Source: CAZOHG01 sp964579725 (GTDB taxonomy: Bacteria; Zhuqueibacterota; JdFR-76; BMS3Abin05). From it: a stretch of DNA of 49,496 nucleotides. Positions 33,929 through 41,394 of the stretch are shown here, piece by piece (position 1 is the stretch's first letter; each line of letters begins with the position of its first letter). The notes under the pieces are model-generated. The model was not told the origin of the DNA. It searched no databases and saw only the letters and a list, made by a program, of their open reading frames with translations. Location of the stretch: contig CAZOHG010000025.1 in NCBI GenBank assembly GCA_964579725.1, positions 1-49,496 of the forward strand, written 5' to 3'. Position numbers and translations under genes: made by a program.

Positions 33929-35800
33929 TTAAAAAACAATATGTTTTGCAAAAATAAAAAGAGTTGCCAAGAACAAAATGACGTAAAGGGCGTACGTCTG
34001 CCCATTTCCCGTGTAAACGAAACGTAAATACTCGAAAATATTCTCCAAATTTGTAGCCAATACCGCGTACAACCGGTCAACGCTGTGACGAATAATAGGC
34101 CAAAAGGCCCGCGCAAAAGGCCGATAAAAATCGGTGGCGTATTTGAACGAAGCGCCCTCGGGCACCGGTTCCCCGGATGTGTGGATATCGGTTTGAGAGA
34201 CTTTTTGGGAGCGCGACCAGAAAAGAGCCAAGGCCGCAACACCCGCAAGAAAAACAGTCCCGACGGCACTGGACACGGCAAAGGGATTCACGTGCCCTGT
34301 GGGACTGGTCAACCAAAATGTTTTGAGATTTAGCGGCACCACGCCCGGCACAAACGCCATGGCTTTTGAGATAAAGCGGAGCGCCAAAGAAGGAACCACA
34401 CCAAACAACACGGTCAAAAGCGTCAAAAGGATCATGGGCAATCGCATGGACCATGGCACTTCCTTCACGTCCTGAAATTCTTCGGGTAGCGGCCCCAGGA
34501 AAATCGACGCAATAAGCCGGTAGGCGTACAAAAAGGCGCCGGTGCTGGCAATCATCGCAACAACCAACAGGAAAACCATGTGTTTGTCTACCAGAGCTTC
34601 GTAAAGAATCCACTTTGCTGGAAAACCGCTGAGCGGCGGAATGCCGGCCAGCGTAATAATACCGAACAACATGACCACAAAAGAATAAGGCATTTTTTTA
34701 ATCAGTCCACCCAGTTTGGCCATATCGTGTGTCCCGGTGCGATAAAAAACCCCGCCGACCACAAGAAACAACATCCCTTTGAAAATAGCGTGATTTAGTG
34801 CCTGGTAAAAAGCCCCCGCCACACTAAGCGTCGAAGCAACCCCCAGACCCAAAATAATGTACCCCACTTGTCCCACACTGGAATAGGCCAGCAGCTTTTT
34901 GGCATCTTCCTGAACCACGGCAATTAATGTCGCAATAAATGCCGTTATCGCTCCAAACCAGGCCACAACGTAGTGAAAGGTAGGTGTGCCGTACACATTT
35001 CCCATGCCCTGCGTTAATTTTAATCCGCTCAGCAAGAACAGGAGAACCACAAATCCGTACACCCCCATTTTGCTCAACGCCCCGGAGAAGAGTGCCGTAA
35101 AAGGTGCCGGTGACACCTCGTAGGCATCCGGTGCCCACGTGTGCAGCGGAATAACAGCCGCCTTAACACCAAAGCCGATTAAAAATAGGATGTACACCAT
35201 TAGGAGGGAACCGGTGCTTAGCTCGTCAAGGTGAATAGAAATGGTCTGAAAATCCAGGGCGCCAAACTGGGCAAACAAAAAAACAATCGCCAGAAGCATG
35301 GAATAGGCACCGATCAAACTCATGACAAAATACTTTAATCCAGCTTTTTGGGCCTCGTAGCGATAATAAATGACGTTTAAAAAGGAAGACCAGGTCATGA
35401 TCTCCCAGAAAAAGAACATGGATAAAAAATCTCCGGCAAAAAGAATGCCCATCATGGAACCCAACGTCATCATAAATGCAAAATAAAAATAATCCTGACG
35501 CTCGCGGGTCCACAAATACGAAAAGCTAAAGGGGAGAATAAGAAGGCCCAGAGCCATTGGAATACTGCCAAAAAACCAGGCCAACGGCGTAGTTCGCCAG
35601 ACCAACGTAAAACCAGCCATTGTCCAGGTAAAAGAGGCGGTTTCACCGTACAGTTTCAAGAAAAGAAAGCCGGCCCAGGTAACCGCAACGAAAAGTAGGA
35701 AATTCCGCAGGGACCTGGAAATCTTCCCAAGAACCGGCGTTAGAATGGCCGAACCGAAAAGGATAGCCAAAATGTCAATGATTAGATTCATGGTTGTCAT
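33929..35800 (-). CDS. Mbx/Mbs H'-like second MrpD/NuoL-type antiporter subunit
   Basis: This 623-residue polytopic protein of the proton-translocating Nuo/Mrp family has about 15 helices. Key charged residues in helices are the Glu in FFFWEIMTWSSF (about 133), Lys in GVKAAVIPLHTWAPDAYEV (about 213), Lys in SKMGVYGF, and His in QALNHAIFKG. A C-terminal extension beyond the 14-helix core (about 500-623) carries a lateral helix and a last anchor, as in HyfB/HycC and NuoL. A second antiporter unit beside mbxH is the mark of Mbx over Mbh, which has one. It starts 50 bp after mbxH. Confidence 0.88.
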   Translation of the reverse strand: MTTMNLIIDILAILFGSAILTPVLGKISRSLRNFLLFVAVTWAGFLFLKLYGETASFTWTMAGFTLVWRTTPLAWFFGSIPMALGLLILPFSFSYLWTRERQDYFYFAFMMTLGSMMGILFAGDFLSMFFFWEIMTWSSFLNVIYYRYEAQKAGLKYFVMSLIGAYSMLLAIVFLFAQFGALDFQTISIHLDELSTGSLLMVYILFLIGFGVKAAVIPLHTWAPDAYEVSPAPFTALFSGALSKMGVYGFVVLLFLLSGLKLTQGMGNVYGTPTFHYVVAWFGAITAFIATLIAVVQEDAKKLLAYSSVGQVGYIILGLGVASTLSVAGAFYQALNHAIFKGMLFLVVGGVFYRTGTHDMAKLGGLIKKMPYSFVVMLFGIITLAGIPPLSGFPAKWILYEALVDKHMVFLLVVAMIASTGAFLYAYRLIASIFLGPLPEEFQDVKEVPWSMRLPMILLTLLTVLFGVVPSLALRFISKAMAFVPGVVPLNLKTFWLTSPTGHVNPFAVSSAVGTVFLAGVAALALFWSRSQKVSQTDIHTSGEPVPEGASFKYATDFYRPFARAFWPIIRHSVDRLYAVLATNLENIFEYLRFVYTGNGQTYALYVILFLATLFIFAKHIVF

Positions 35801-35850
35801 GTATCCCAGATTAAATCAAAAACTCGGGTTTCTTGTACACCTCTGCGCCC

Positions 35851-37311
35851 CTATTGTCCCAAAACACTGTGAATGTAAAATTGCTTGTCCAGCAACTCAC
35901 GGGCCGCGGGTTGAAGCAAATGCATGACCCAATTGGGATAGAGCCCAATCACAATGGCCGCCAGCACCAGCACAAACATCGAAATAAATCCGGAAAGGGG
36001 CAAGGGCTCGGCCTTAATGTTTTCGCCCGCCGGTTTGAAGAAAAGTCTGCCCACCACCCGCAAATAGTAAACAGCTTCAATTACGCTGCCCAAAAGAATG
36101 AGCGACGCAATGACAATGTAATGAGATTTTACTGTCTCGGAAATTACGAAAAATTTGCTCCAAAAACCGTTTAGCGGCGGAAGGCCCATAATACCGAAGG
36201 CCCCAATTGTGAAAGAAAGTGCCAAGATAGGGGTGCGTTTTCCCATGCCGTCCATATCGGCGATGTTTTTACTCCCGGAATGGTACACCAGATAGCCTGC
36301 TGCCAAAAAAAGCAACGCCTTTAAAATGGCATGGTTCAATATCTGGAACAATCCAGCCACCAATCCCCCCATCGTTCCCAAGCCAAGAGCCACCAAAATC
36401 AACCCCATTTGGCCGATGCTCGAAAAAGCCAGCATTCGCTTGATTTGTTTTTGTCGCAGCGCGGACATTTCACCAATAAGCAACGTAATGATGCCCATAA
36501 TCACCAAAAAATAAAATAAGCTGTGAAAATTGAAAATCGTATAAATCATGCGGGCAAGTGCGTACACGGCCCCCTTTACGACAATCGCACCGAAAACAGC
36601 CGCAATAGGAGCCGGAGCCATTGAATATGCGTCGGGAGCCCAGCCATTGAGGGGAAACATTTCGGACTCCACCCCCAGGCCCACAACCATTAGAATCACG
36701 GCAGCCATCGCCAGACGGGGATCCATGGAGGGCATTTTCGAGGCAATGTCCGCCATGTTGAGGGTTCCCGTTCCCACGTAAATTAGCAAAATACCGAGGA
36801 GCACAAAGTTGGACGACAGGGAGCCAATCATCAGATATTTAAAGGCTGCTTCCGAACCGTCTCGGTCGCGAATAAAAGCCGTTAGAGCGTAAGCAGAAAT
36901 ACTGGTAATTTCCATAAAAACAAACATATTAAAGATGTCACCCGTCAACACCATTCCCAAAGAACCGGTGACAAGCATCATGCAGAGCATGCAATATTTT
37001 TCCTTGGGCTCCACTCGAATGTACCAGATGGAATAAATCGCGACAAGGAAAGCAATGAAGGTAATAATTAGCGCCAGGAAAAGGCCCAGAGGCCCGATGG
37101 TAAGATTAATCCCCAGAGGCGGTTTCCAATTGGCAATGACCACCACAATGGGAGCCTTGAGAGCCCGAGGAATATAGGAGATCATTAAATAGAGATTAAA
37201 TCCCAGCGTGAGAAAAGGCAGCACCTCCGCGGAAGGCTTCCAAATTCTTCTGGCTACAGGAATCAAAAAAGCTGTAAATAACGGAAGCGCAATAAGTAGA
37301 ACCGGATCCAC
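35851..37311 (-). CDS. mbxH: Mbx/Mbs H-like antiporter subunit (MrpD/NuoN family)
   Basis: This 486-residue membrane protein of about 14 helices starts at a GTG with GAAGGTG upstream. Family sites include the Glu in FVFMEITSISAYALTAF (about 130), the NGWAPDAYSMAPAPIAAVFG loop with VVKGAVYALAR (about 222-250), and FSSIGQMGLILVALGLG (about 300). These carry the charged path used for ion transfer across the membrane. With MrpA-like fragments, MrpB, MrpC, MrpE, MrpF and MrpG it rebuilds an Mrp-type Na+/H+ antiporter module attached to a redox arm. Confidence 0.92.
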   Translation of the reverse strand: MDPVLLIALPLFTAFLIPVARRIWKPSAEVLPFLTLGFNLYLMISYIPRALKAPIVVVIANWKPPLGINLTIGPLGLFLALIITFIAFLVAIYSIWYIRVEPKEKYCMLCMMLVTGSLGMVLTGDIFNMFVFMEITSISAYALTAFIRDRDGSEAAFKYLMIGSLSSNFVLLGILLIYVGTGTLNMADIASKMPSMDPRLAMAAVILMVVGLGVESEMFPLNGWAPDAYSMAPAPIAAVFGAIVVKGAVYALARMIYTIFNFHSLFYFLVIMGIITLLIGEMSALRQKQIKRMLAFSSIGQMGLILVALGLGTMGGLVAGLFQILNHAILKALLFLAAGYLVYHSGSKNIADMDGMGKRTPILALSFTIGAFGIMGLPPLNGFWSKFFVISETVKSHYIVIASLILLGSVIEAVYYLRVVGRLFFKPAGENIKAEPLPLSGFISMFVLVLAAIVIGLYPNWVMHLLQPAARELLDKQFYIHSVLGQ

Positions 37312-37343
37312 CTTGTCACCTTCTATTCAAATCTTTTTCTTTT

Positions 37344-37685
37344 TTACCACTTCAGTTGTCGAATGCGATCGATATTCAGAGTTTTGTGATGATCGTAGAG
37401 TCGAATCACAATGCCCAGAGCCATGGCAGTAACCGCCAGCCCAATGACGATTGCCGTGAGTACCAGCGCCTGCGGAACAGGGTCAACCATTTGCGAGGCC
37501 TTCATTGAAAGATTGGAAAAAATAGGGGCTGTTTTTCCGTGTACATACCCAATGGATACCAGCAAAATGTTGACGCCGCTTTCAATCATGCTCAAACCGA
37601 GTACAATTTTAATCAGATTTTTTTTCGTTAAAATGGCGTACGTCCCGATTAAAATCAGGGAAATAGAGGCAAGGTAATAGATCAT
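37344..37685 (-). CDS. mbxG: Mbx/Mbs G-like subunit (MrpC/NuoK family)
   Basis: This 113-residue protein of three helices has the NuoK/MrpC core: IKIVLGLSMIESGVNILLVS with the conserved Glu (about 34), then PVPQALVLTAIVIGLAVTAM (about 68-87), where the PxPQALVLTAIVI block is the signature. It lies between the MrpB-like and MrpD-like genes with short gaps (23 and 32 bp), the same order as Mrp operons. Confidence 0.92.
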   Translation of the reverse strand: MIYYLASISLILIGTYAILTKKNLIKIVLGLSMIESGVNILLVSIGYVHGKTAPIFSNLSMKASQMVDPVPQALVLTAIVIGLAVTAMALGIVIRLYDHHKTLNIDRIRQLKW

Positions 37686-37708
37686 CGAACAATCCCGCTT
37701 TTCATTTT

Positions 37709-38395
37709 TTAGCGAATGGTCTCCATCATATTGTCAATCACGCCGGTTAGCTCGGATCCCACTTTCAGTCCGATGGCAATGTAAATCAGCGGAATCACCC
37801 CGGCACTAAACACGGTGTTTGGAATTCCAAAGGGTAAAAAATTATTCAAAAAACTACGACCGTAAATAAGCCCCAGTAAACCGATTATGACAAAGGTCAA
37901 TCCCGCCAATGATTCGGTAACCGTAAGGGCAGTGTGGCTCACGTCGTAGCTTCGGTATGCCATGTACATCAACAAAAAGCCCGTGGCGATAATCACACCT
38001 CCGGGAAACCCTCCGCCTGGCGTTAAATGCCCGTGCACGAAGACGTAGGCGCCCAACAACACAATGAGTGGGAAAAGAATTTTCGCCCCAATCTGCACAA
38101 CGGGGCTGGCGGGCGTTCGTGGATGCCGTTTCCCTCGCTTATCGTAAAGTAACGCCCCTAAACCGGTAGCCGCCAAAAAAAGCACCGTGACTTCACCCAG
38201 AGTGTCAAATCCCCTGTAATTAACCACAATGGCGGTTACAATATTGACGGAGCCGGTTTTTTTCACTCCGTCTTCGAGGTAGGTTTTGGCCACCTTCGGA
38301 TTCATGCGATCCTTGCCAAAGGGGACGGCCTGCATGGCAACAAACAGGTAGTAGCCGATCACCGCCAGCGCCAAAATGCTCAGCAGTTTTCTCAT
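37709..38395 (-). CDS. mbxF: Mbx/Mbs F-like fused MbhE-MrpB subunit
   Basis: This 228-residue membrane protein joins two units. Residues about 1-95 match the MbhE/MrpA C-terminal part (VNIVTAIVVNYRGFDTLGE, with a Glu in the helix). Residues 100-228 match MrpB (HLTPGGGFPGGVIIATGFLL). In Mbh the two are separate genes; fusion is characteristic of Mbx operons, where no separate E gene exists. ATG overlaps the mbxD stop by 4 bases. Confidence 0.88.
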   Translation of the reverse strand: MRKLLSILALAVIGYYLFVAMQAVPFGKDRMNPKVAKTYLEDGVKKTGSVNIVTAIVVNYRGFDTLGEVTVLFLAATGLGALLYDKRGKRHPRTPASPVVQIGAKILFPLIVLLGAYVFVHGHLTPGGGFPGGVIIATGFLLMYMAYRSYDVSHTALTVTESLAGLTFVIIGLLGLIYGRSFLNNFLPFGIPNTVFSAGVIPLIYIAIGLKVGSELTGVIDNMMETIR

Positions 38396-38637
38396 TCCTC
38401 GTACCTCTTCGTCTTTCGAACGGCAATGATGAAAATGACGGTTGTAAGCCCTACTCCCACGGCGGCTTCCGTCATGGCCACATCCGGCGCCTGCAACAAA
38501 TAAAAATAAACGGAAGCGATCAGACTAATCACAGAACTGGCCACAATTGCGGCAATTAAATCCTTAAAATGAACCGTCAAAATGGCAGCGACAATCAAAA
38601 TTAGTGTTAATACGATCAAAACAATGGTCATGACCAT
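38392..38637 (-). CDS. mbxD: Mbx/Mbs D-like subunit (MrpA fragment, DUF4040)
   Basis: This 81-residue protein of three helices has AAIVASSVISLIASVYFYLL and the family mark APDVAMTEAAVGVGL. These correspond to a piece of MrpA that is separate in Mbh/Mbx clusters. Start is an ATG two bases after the mbxC stop; the stop overlaps mbxF. Confidence 0.88.
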   Translation of the reverse strand: MVMTIVLIVLTLILIVAAILTVHFKDLIAAIVASSVISLIASVYFYLLQAPDVAMTEAAVGVGLTTVIFIIAVRKTKRYEE

Positions 38638-38639
38638 TT

Positions 38640-38981
38640 TTATTCGTCCTTAATTCCACCGTGTTCAGAAACTTCTTTGTAGTGGTCGGTAATGCTTTTG
38701 CCCCAGAGCTTCACACCACTTTTGTAACTTCCTCTGGCCAGCGCGCTACTCGAAATTGGCGAGGCCAAAAGAATAAAAAATGCAATAATAATGGTTTTGA
38801 AAATCCAGTGGGGTTCCAAAATGCCAACGCCCACAATGGTACAAAATGAACCCAGTGTGGTCGCTTTGGTTCCGGCTTGAAGCCGATTGTAAACATCCGG
38901 CAAGCGCAAAATCCCCAGTGCTCCTAAAAAAAGAAACAAAACCCCAATGCTCGTCACTACATATCCCACAATTTGCAACAT
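38640..38981 (-). CDS. mbxC: Mbx/Mbs C-like subunit (MrpG/MnhG family)
   Basis: This 113-residue protein of three helices has the MrpG core GALGILRLPDVYNRLQAGTK (about 21-40) and the later LLASPISSSALARGSYKSG. Start and upstream stop share one base (TAATG). The hydrophilic tail after residue 90 is longer than in most MrpG proteins. Confidence 0.9.
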   Translation of the reverse strand: MLQIVGYVVTSIGVLFLFLGALGILRLPDVYNRLQAGTKATTLGSFCTIVGVGILEPHWIFKTIIIAFFILLASPISSSALARGSYKSGVKLWGKSITDHYKEVSEHGGIKDE

Positions 38982-39226
38982 TAAAGCCCCCCTTCCAGGT
39001 AGCGAGCAATGGTCAAAACGCCAATAAAGCTGAGCACCGCGTAGACCAGTGCCACGTCAATGTAAATGTAGCGATGAAAATAAAATCCGAGCAAAACCAA
39101 TAGAGAGGTGGTAATGGTGGTCATGGCGTCCGCCGCTACCAGGCGATCGGAAGTGGTAGGGCCCTTCACCAATCGAATAATGGAAATAATCAGGGCCAGA
39201 GCAATCGTGGTAAAAAAGAAACCCAT
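38981..39226 (-). CDS. mbxB: Mbx/Mbs B-like subunit (MrpF/MnhF family)
   Basis: This 81-residue protein of three helices has IIRLVKGPTTSDRLVAADAM (about 16-35), the MrpF signature. I take the ATG at 39226, which shares one base with the mbxA stop (TGATG). A TTG one codon earlier (39229) has better spacing from AAGGAG and would add one residue. Confidence 0.88.
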   Translation of the reverse strand: MGFFFTTIALALIISIIRLVKGPTTSDRLVAADAMTTITTSLLVLLGFYFHRYIYIDVALVYAVLSFIGVLTIARYLEGGL

Positions 39227-39726
39227 CAATCGTAGATCTCCTTCAAATATTTTTCAAATTCTGCCGCGATGTATTCCCGCGCCTTCTCTTTGTCGTCCGA
39301 TTGAACATCGATCCAATGAATGAAAAATCGGTCGCCGATGATGTCCATCGTCAGGGTCCCGGGGGTCAACGTAATGGAATTGGCCAACGCCAATTTTCCT
39401 ACGGACGATTGAAGGGTGGTTTTAAACTCTACAATTCCGGGATTAATCGGCATTTTCGGACTCAGAACGCGGTACGCGACGTCGAGGTTGGCTTTAATCA
39501 TTGCCCAAAAGAAAACGGGGAAATAGCGTACAAGAGCAAAAACTCGTTTCGGGGAAAGATTTCGCAAACCGGTTTCGTTAAAATGGGGGGCATAAAAATA
39601 AGCGGAAATAAACGAAAAGACGAACCCGACAAGAAGCTCTTGAGGATTCAACGAAGAAACAAATGCAATCCAGATTACAAAAAAAGCAAGGAGACTGAAT
39701 AAAAATCGATTGAACCTTCCGGCCAT
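39226..39726 (-). CDS. mbxA: Mbx/Mbs A-like subunit (MrpE/MnhE family)
   Basis: This 166-residue protein is the first of the 13-gene run. Two N-terminal helices (FLFSLLAFFVIWIAFVSSL, LLVGFVFSFISAYFYA) are followed by the MrpE soluble part: VGKLALANSITLTPGTLTMDI (residues about 109-129, key residues N, S, T, P and G), then FFIHWIDVQ. GAGG lies ten bases before the ATG. The promoter is not certain. Confidence 0.92.
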   Translation of the reverse strand: MAGRFNRFLFSLLAFFVIWIAFVSSLNPQELLVGFVFSFISAYFYAPHFNETGLRNLSPKRVFALVRYFPVFFWAMIKANLDVAYRVLSPKMPINPGIVEFKTTLQSSVGKLALANSITLTPGTLTMDIIGDRFFIHWIDVQSDDKEKAREYIAAEFEKYLKEIYD

Positions 39727-40092
39727 GGTTCGGCTGCCTCTTTACCGGTTAGTGGTTTCCAGTTTAGCACCAGATAAAAACAATCCCTTGCACGGAAGGT
39801 TCTTCCCGTTTTCAAATTCCGCAAAATTGTCCGATCTATTTTAAACAAAAAAATCACCAATCCGTGTTTGGGAATTGCCAACAACGCTGCTAACGTGTTG
39901 TTTCAAATCGATAAAATCTATCTTTTAAAATAAGCTTCTCAAACAAAGCGCTATTAAGCTAATTCTTTATCAATTTAAAGTCAAGAGTTTTTTTGCTTTT
40001 TGAGGAAGATTTTGATTTTTTCGCTAAAAAATAGGTCTTCTTAAGTCCTAATTACTTCAACATATTAGAAATGTCTCAAAATTGGGGGGAAT
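39727..40092. other. Non-coding leader/promoter region of the Mbx cluster
   Basis: This is an AT-rich stretch between mbxA and the orphan response regulator's terminator. No gene is supported. On the minus strand TTGAGA-16-TAGATT and a TTGACT with a poor -10 are weak promoter candidates; I see no -24/-12 element here. The transcript start of the Mbx cluster stays undefined. Confidence 0.4.
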
Positions 40093-40121
40093 AAAAAAAG
40101 CCCCCGGCTTTCGCCGAAGGC
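40093..40121 (-). terminator. Rho-independent terminator after the orphan response regulator
   Basis: In the minus-strand transcript GCCTTCGGC (40121-40113), loop GAAA, GCCGGGGGC (40108-40100, two G-U pairs) and seven T (40099-40093) form a strong intrinsic terminator with a GNRA loop, about 145 bases after the regulator's stop codon. Confidence 0.8.
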
Positions 40122-40265
40122 CCCTTGGGAGGAAGAAACTGTTTGAGAAAATGTTGATTTTGCAAATTCGATGTTCCCGCTTCTTTACTTCTTTTATCGG
40201 CAGCAGGACATTTTTCTTTAGTCTTTTCTGAAAAAATTTTTCTTTCACCCGAAATCGGGCTTATG

Positions 40266-40946
40266 TTAGATAAAGCGGTAACCCACTCCGTGAATGGTTT
40301 CAATATATTTGGAGGGGTACTTGACCTCTCCCAACTTTTCCCGCAATCGCTTGATGTGAACATCCACGGTGCGATTGGTGACGTAAATTTTGTGCCCCCA
40401 GACCTTTTCCAAAATTTCCTGGCGGGAAAACACATTTTCCCGGCGCGACGCCAAGAGGTACAGCAATTTAAACTGAATGTAGGTCAAATCAATAGGCCGC
40501 CCCGCTTTCTTGACCCGGTGCTCGTCCAAGTCAATTTCGATGTCCCGCACCTTGATTCGATTCCGCGCCAATCGAATACGACGGTACAGCGCCTTGACCC
40601 GTGCCAACATTTCCCGCATGCTGAAGGGGTAGGTCATAAAATCATCTGCACCCAATTCCAAGCCCCGAACCAGATCGTTTTCGTCGGCATTGGCCGCACT
40701 TAAAATAATACCAATCCGCCGCGTTAATTGGTCCTCTTTGAGCTCCCTGCAAATTTCCCACCCGGAAATTTCCGGCAAATTGACATCCAACAAAAGAATA
40801 ACGGGTGGGTTTTCGTTCATTTGCCCCACAACATCTTTGCCATCCCTGGCCTCCACAACGGCAAACCCCGCGTCTCGCAACGTTGCCGCGATGTTCTTCC
40901 TGATCGAGTCTCGTTCAATCGCCACTAAAATTCTGTCATCTGCCAT
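40266..40946 (-). CDS. Orphan OmpR/PhoB-type response regulator with altered receiver
   Basis: This protein has 226 residues from the ATG at 40946, seven bases after GAGGG; an ATG seven codons earlier lacks this site. Receiver 1-120: phosphorylatable Asp54 (LLLDVNLPEISG) and Ser83 are present. The N-terminal acidic pair is replaced (VAIERDS), and the nearly invariant Lys of the KP motif is Tyr106 (DDFMTYPFS). The winged helix (130-226) is normal (TYIQFKLLYLLASRRENVFS, VDVHIKRLREKL, IHGVGYRFI). No kinase gene is adjacent. It may be controlled by means other than standard phosphorylation. Confidence 0.9.
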   Translation of the reverse strand: MADDRILVAIERDSIRKNIAATLRDAGFAVVEARDGKDVVGQMNENPPVILLLDVNLPEISGWEICRELKEDQLTRRIGIILSAANADENDLVRGLELGADDFMTYPFSMREMLARVKALYRRIRLARNRIKVRDIEIDLDEHRVKKAGRPIDLTYIQFKLLYLLASRRENVFSRQEILEKVWGHKIYVTNRTVDVHIKRLREKLGEVKYPSKYIETIHGVGYRFI

Positions 40947-41272
40947 CGCTACGCCCTCAGTTTTCAATCAACAAATTTTCCCAAGTTCACTTCTTTTATT
41001 TGCAACCAATATGCCAAAAAGCTTCATTTCACTTAGAATTTCAAATCAATTTTAAAACCAGCGCTCTCTGTTTTCTAACTAACTATTATTCAAGATGTTA
41101 CAATTTAGAAATATTTCGCTTTGTTCCATTTCGAAACAAGAACAGCAGCGTTGGCCTCTCCAGATACGACCGGGCTGTTCTATTTTGAACCATTCTTGTT
41201 GAAAAATATGACAAAATTTTAACCATTTGAACAATTCCCGACCACCGGCCGGCGGCACGCCTTTTTTCAACC

Positions 41273-41301
41273 TTGATTTCGCTCCTTTAAACTTTTATAT
41301 T
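41273..41301 (+). promoter_or_regulatory. Promoter of glnE
   Basis: TTGATT (41273-41278), 17-base spacer, TATATT (41296-41301). Predicted start near 41308, leaving an 87-base leader to the GTG at 41395. The stretch 40947-41272 between the two divergent genes is AT-rich and holds no gene I can support; no clear promoter for the minus-strand regulator was found. Confidence 0.6.
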
Positions 41302-41394
41302 AATTCCGACTTTTGTCTGTTTTTCATCTGGAGCACCAAAATAGGATGCTGACAAATGGCTTCTCTTTCCAACACCAAAACGTGACGTGGGGTC

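Noticed and set aside
28641..39726. Reading the cluster as ordinary complex I (nuo)
   Set aside because: There are no nuoE, nuoF, nuoG or nuoJ, while MrpB, E, F and G-like subunits are present and the NuoI-like subunit is fused to a GltD-type flavoprotein.
39675..39884. A small minus-strand frame upstream of mbxA
   Set aside because: It overlaps mbxA in another frame, has no ribosome-binding site and shows no family match; the region is better read as a leader.
40057..40248. A short minus-strand frame over the terminator beyond the orphan regulator
   Set aside because: It runs through a strong intrinsic terminator hairpin and has a basic, repetitive composition without motifs.
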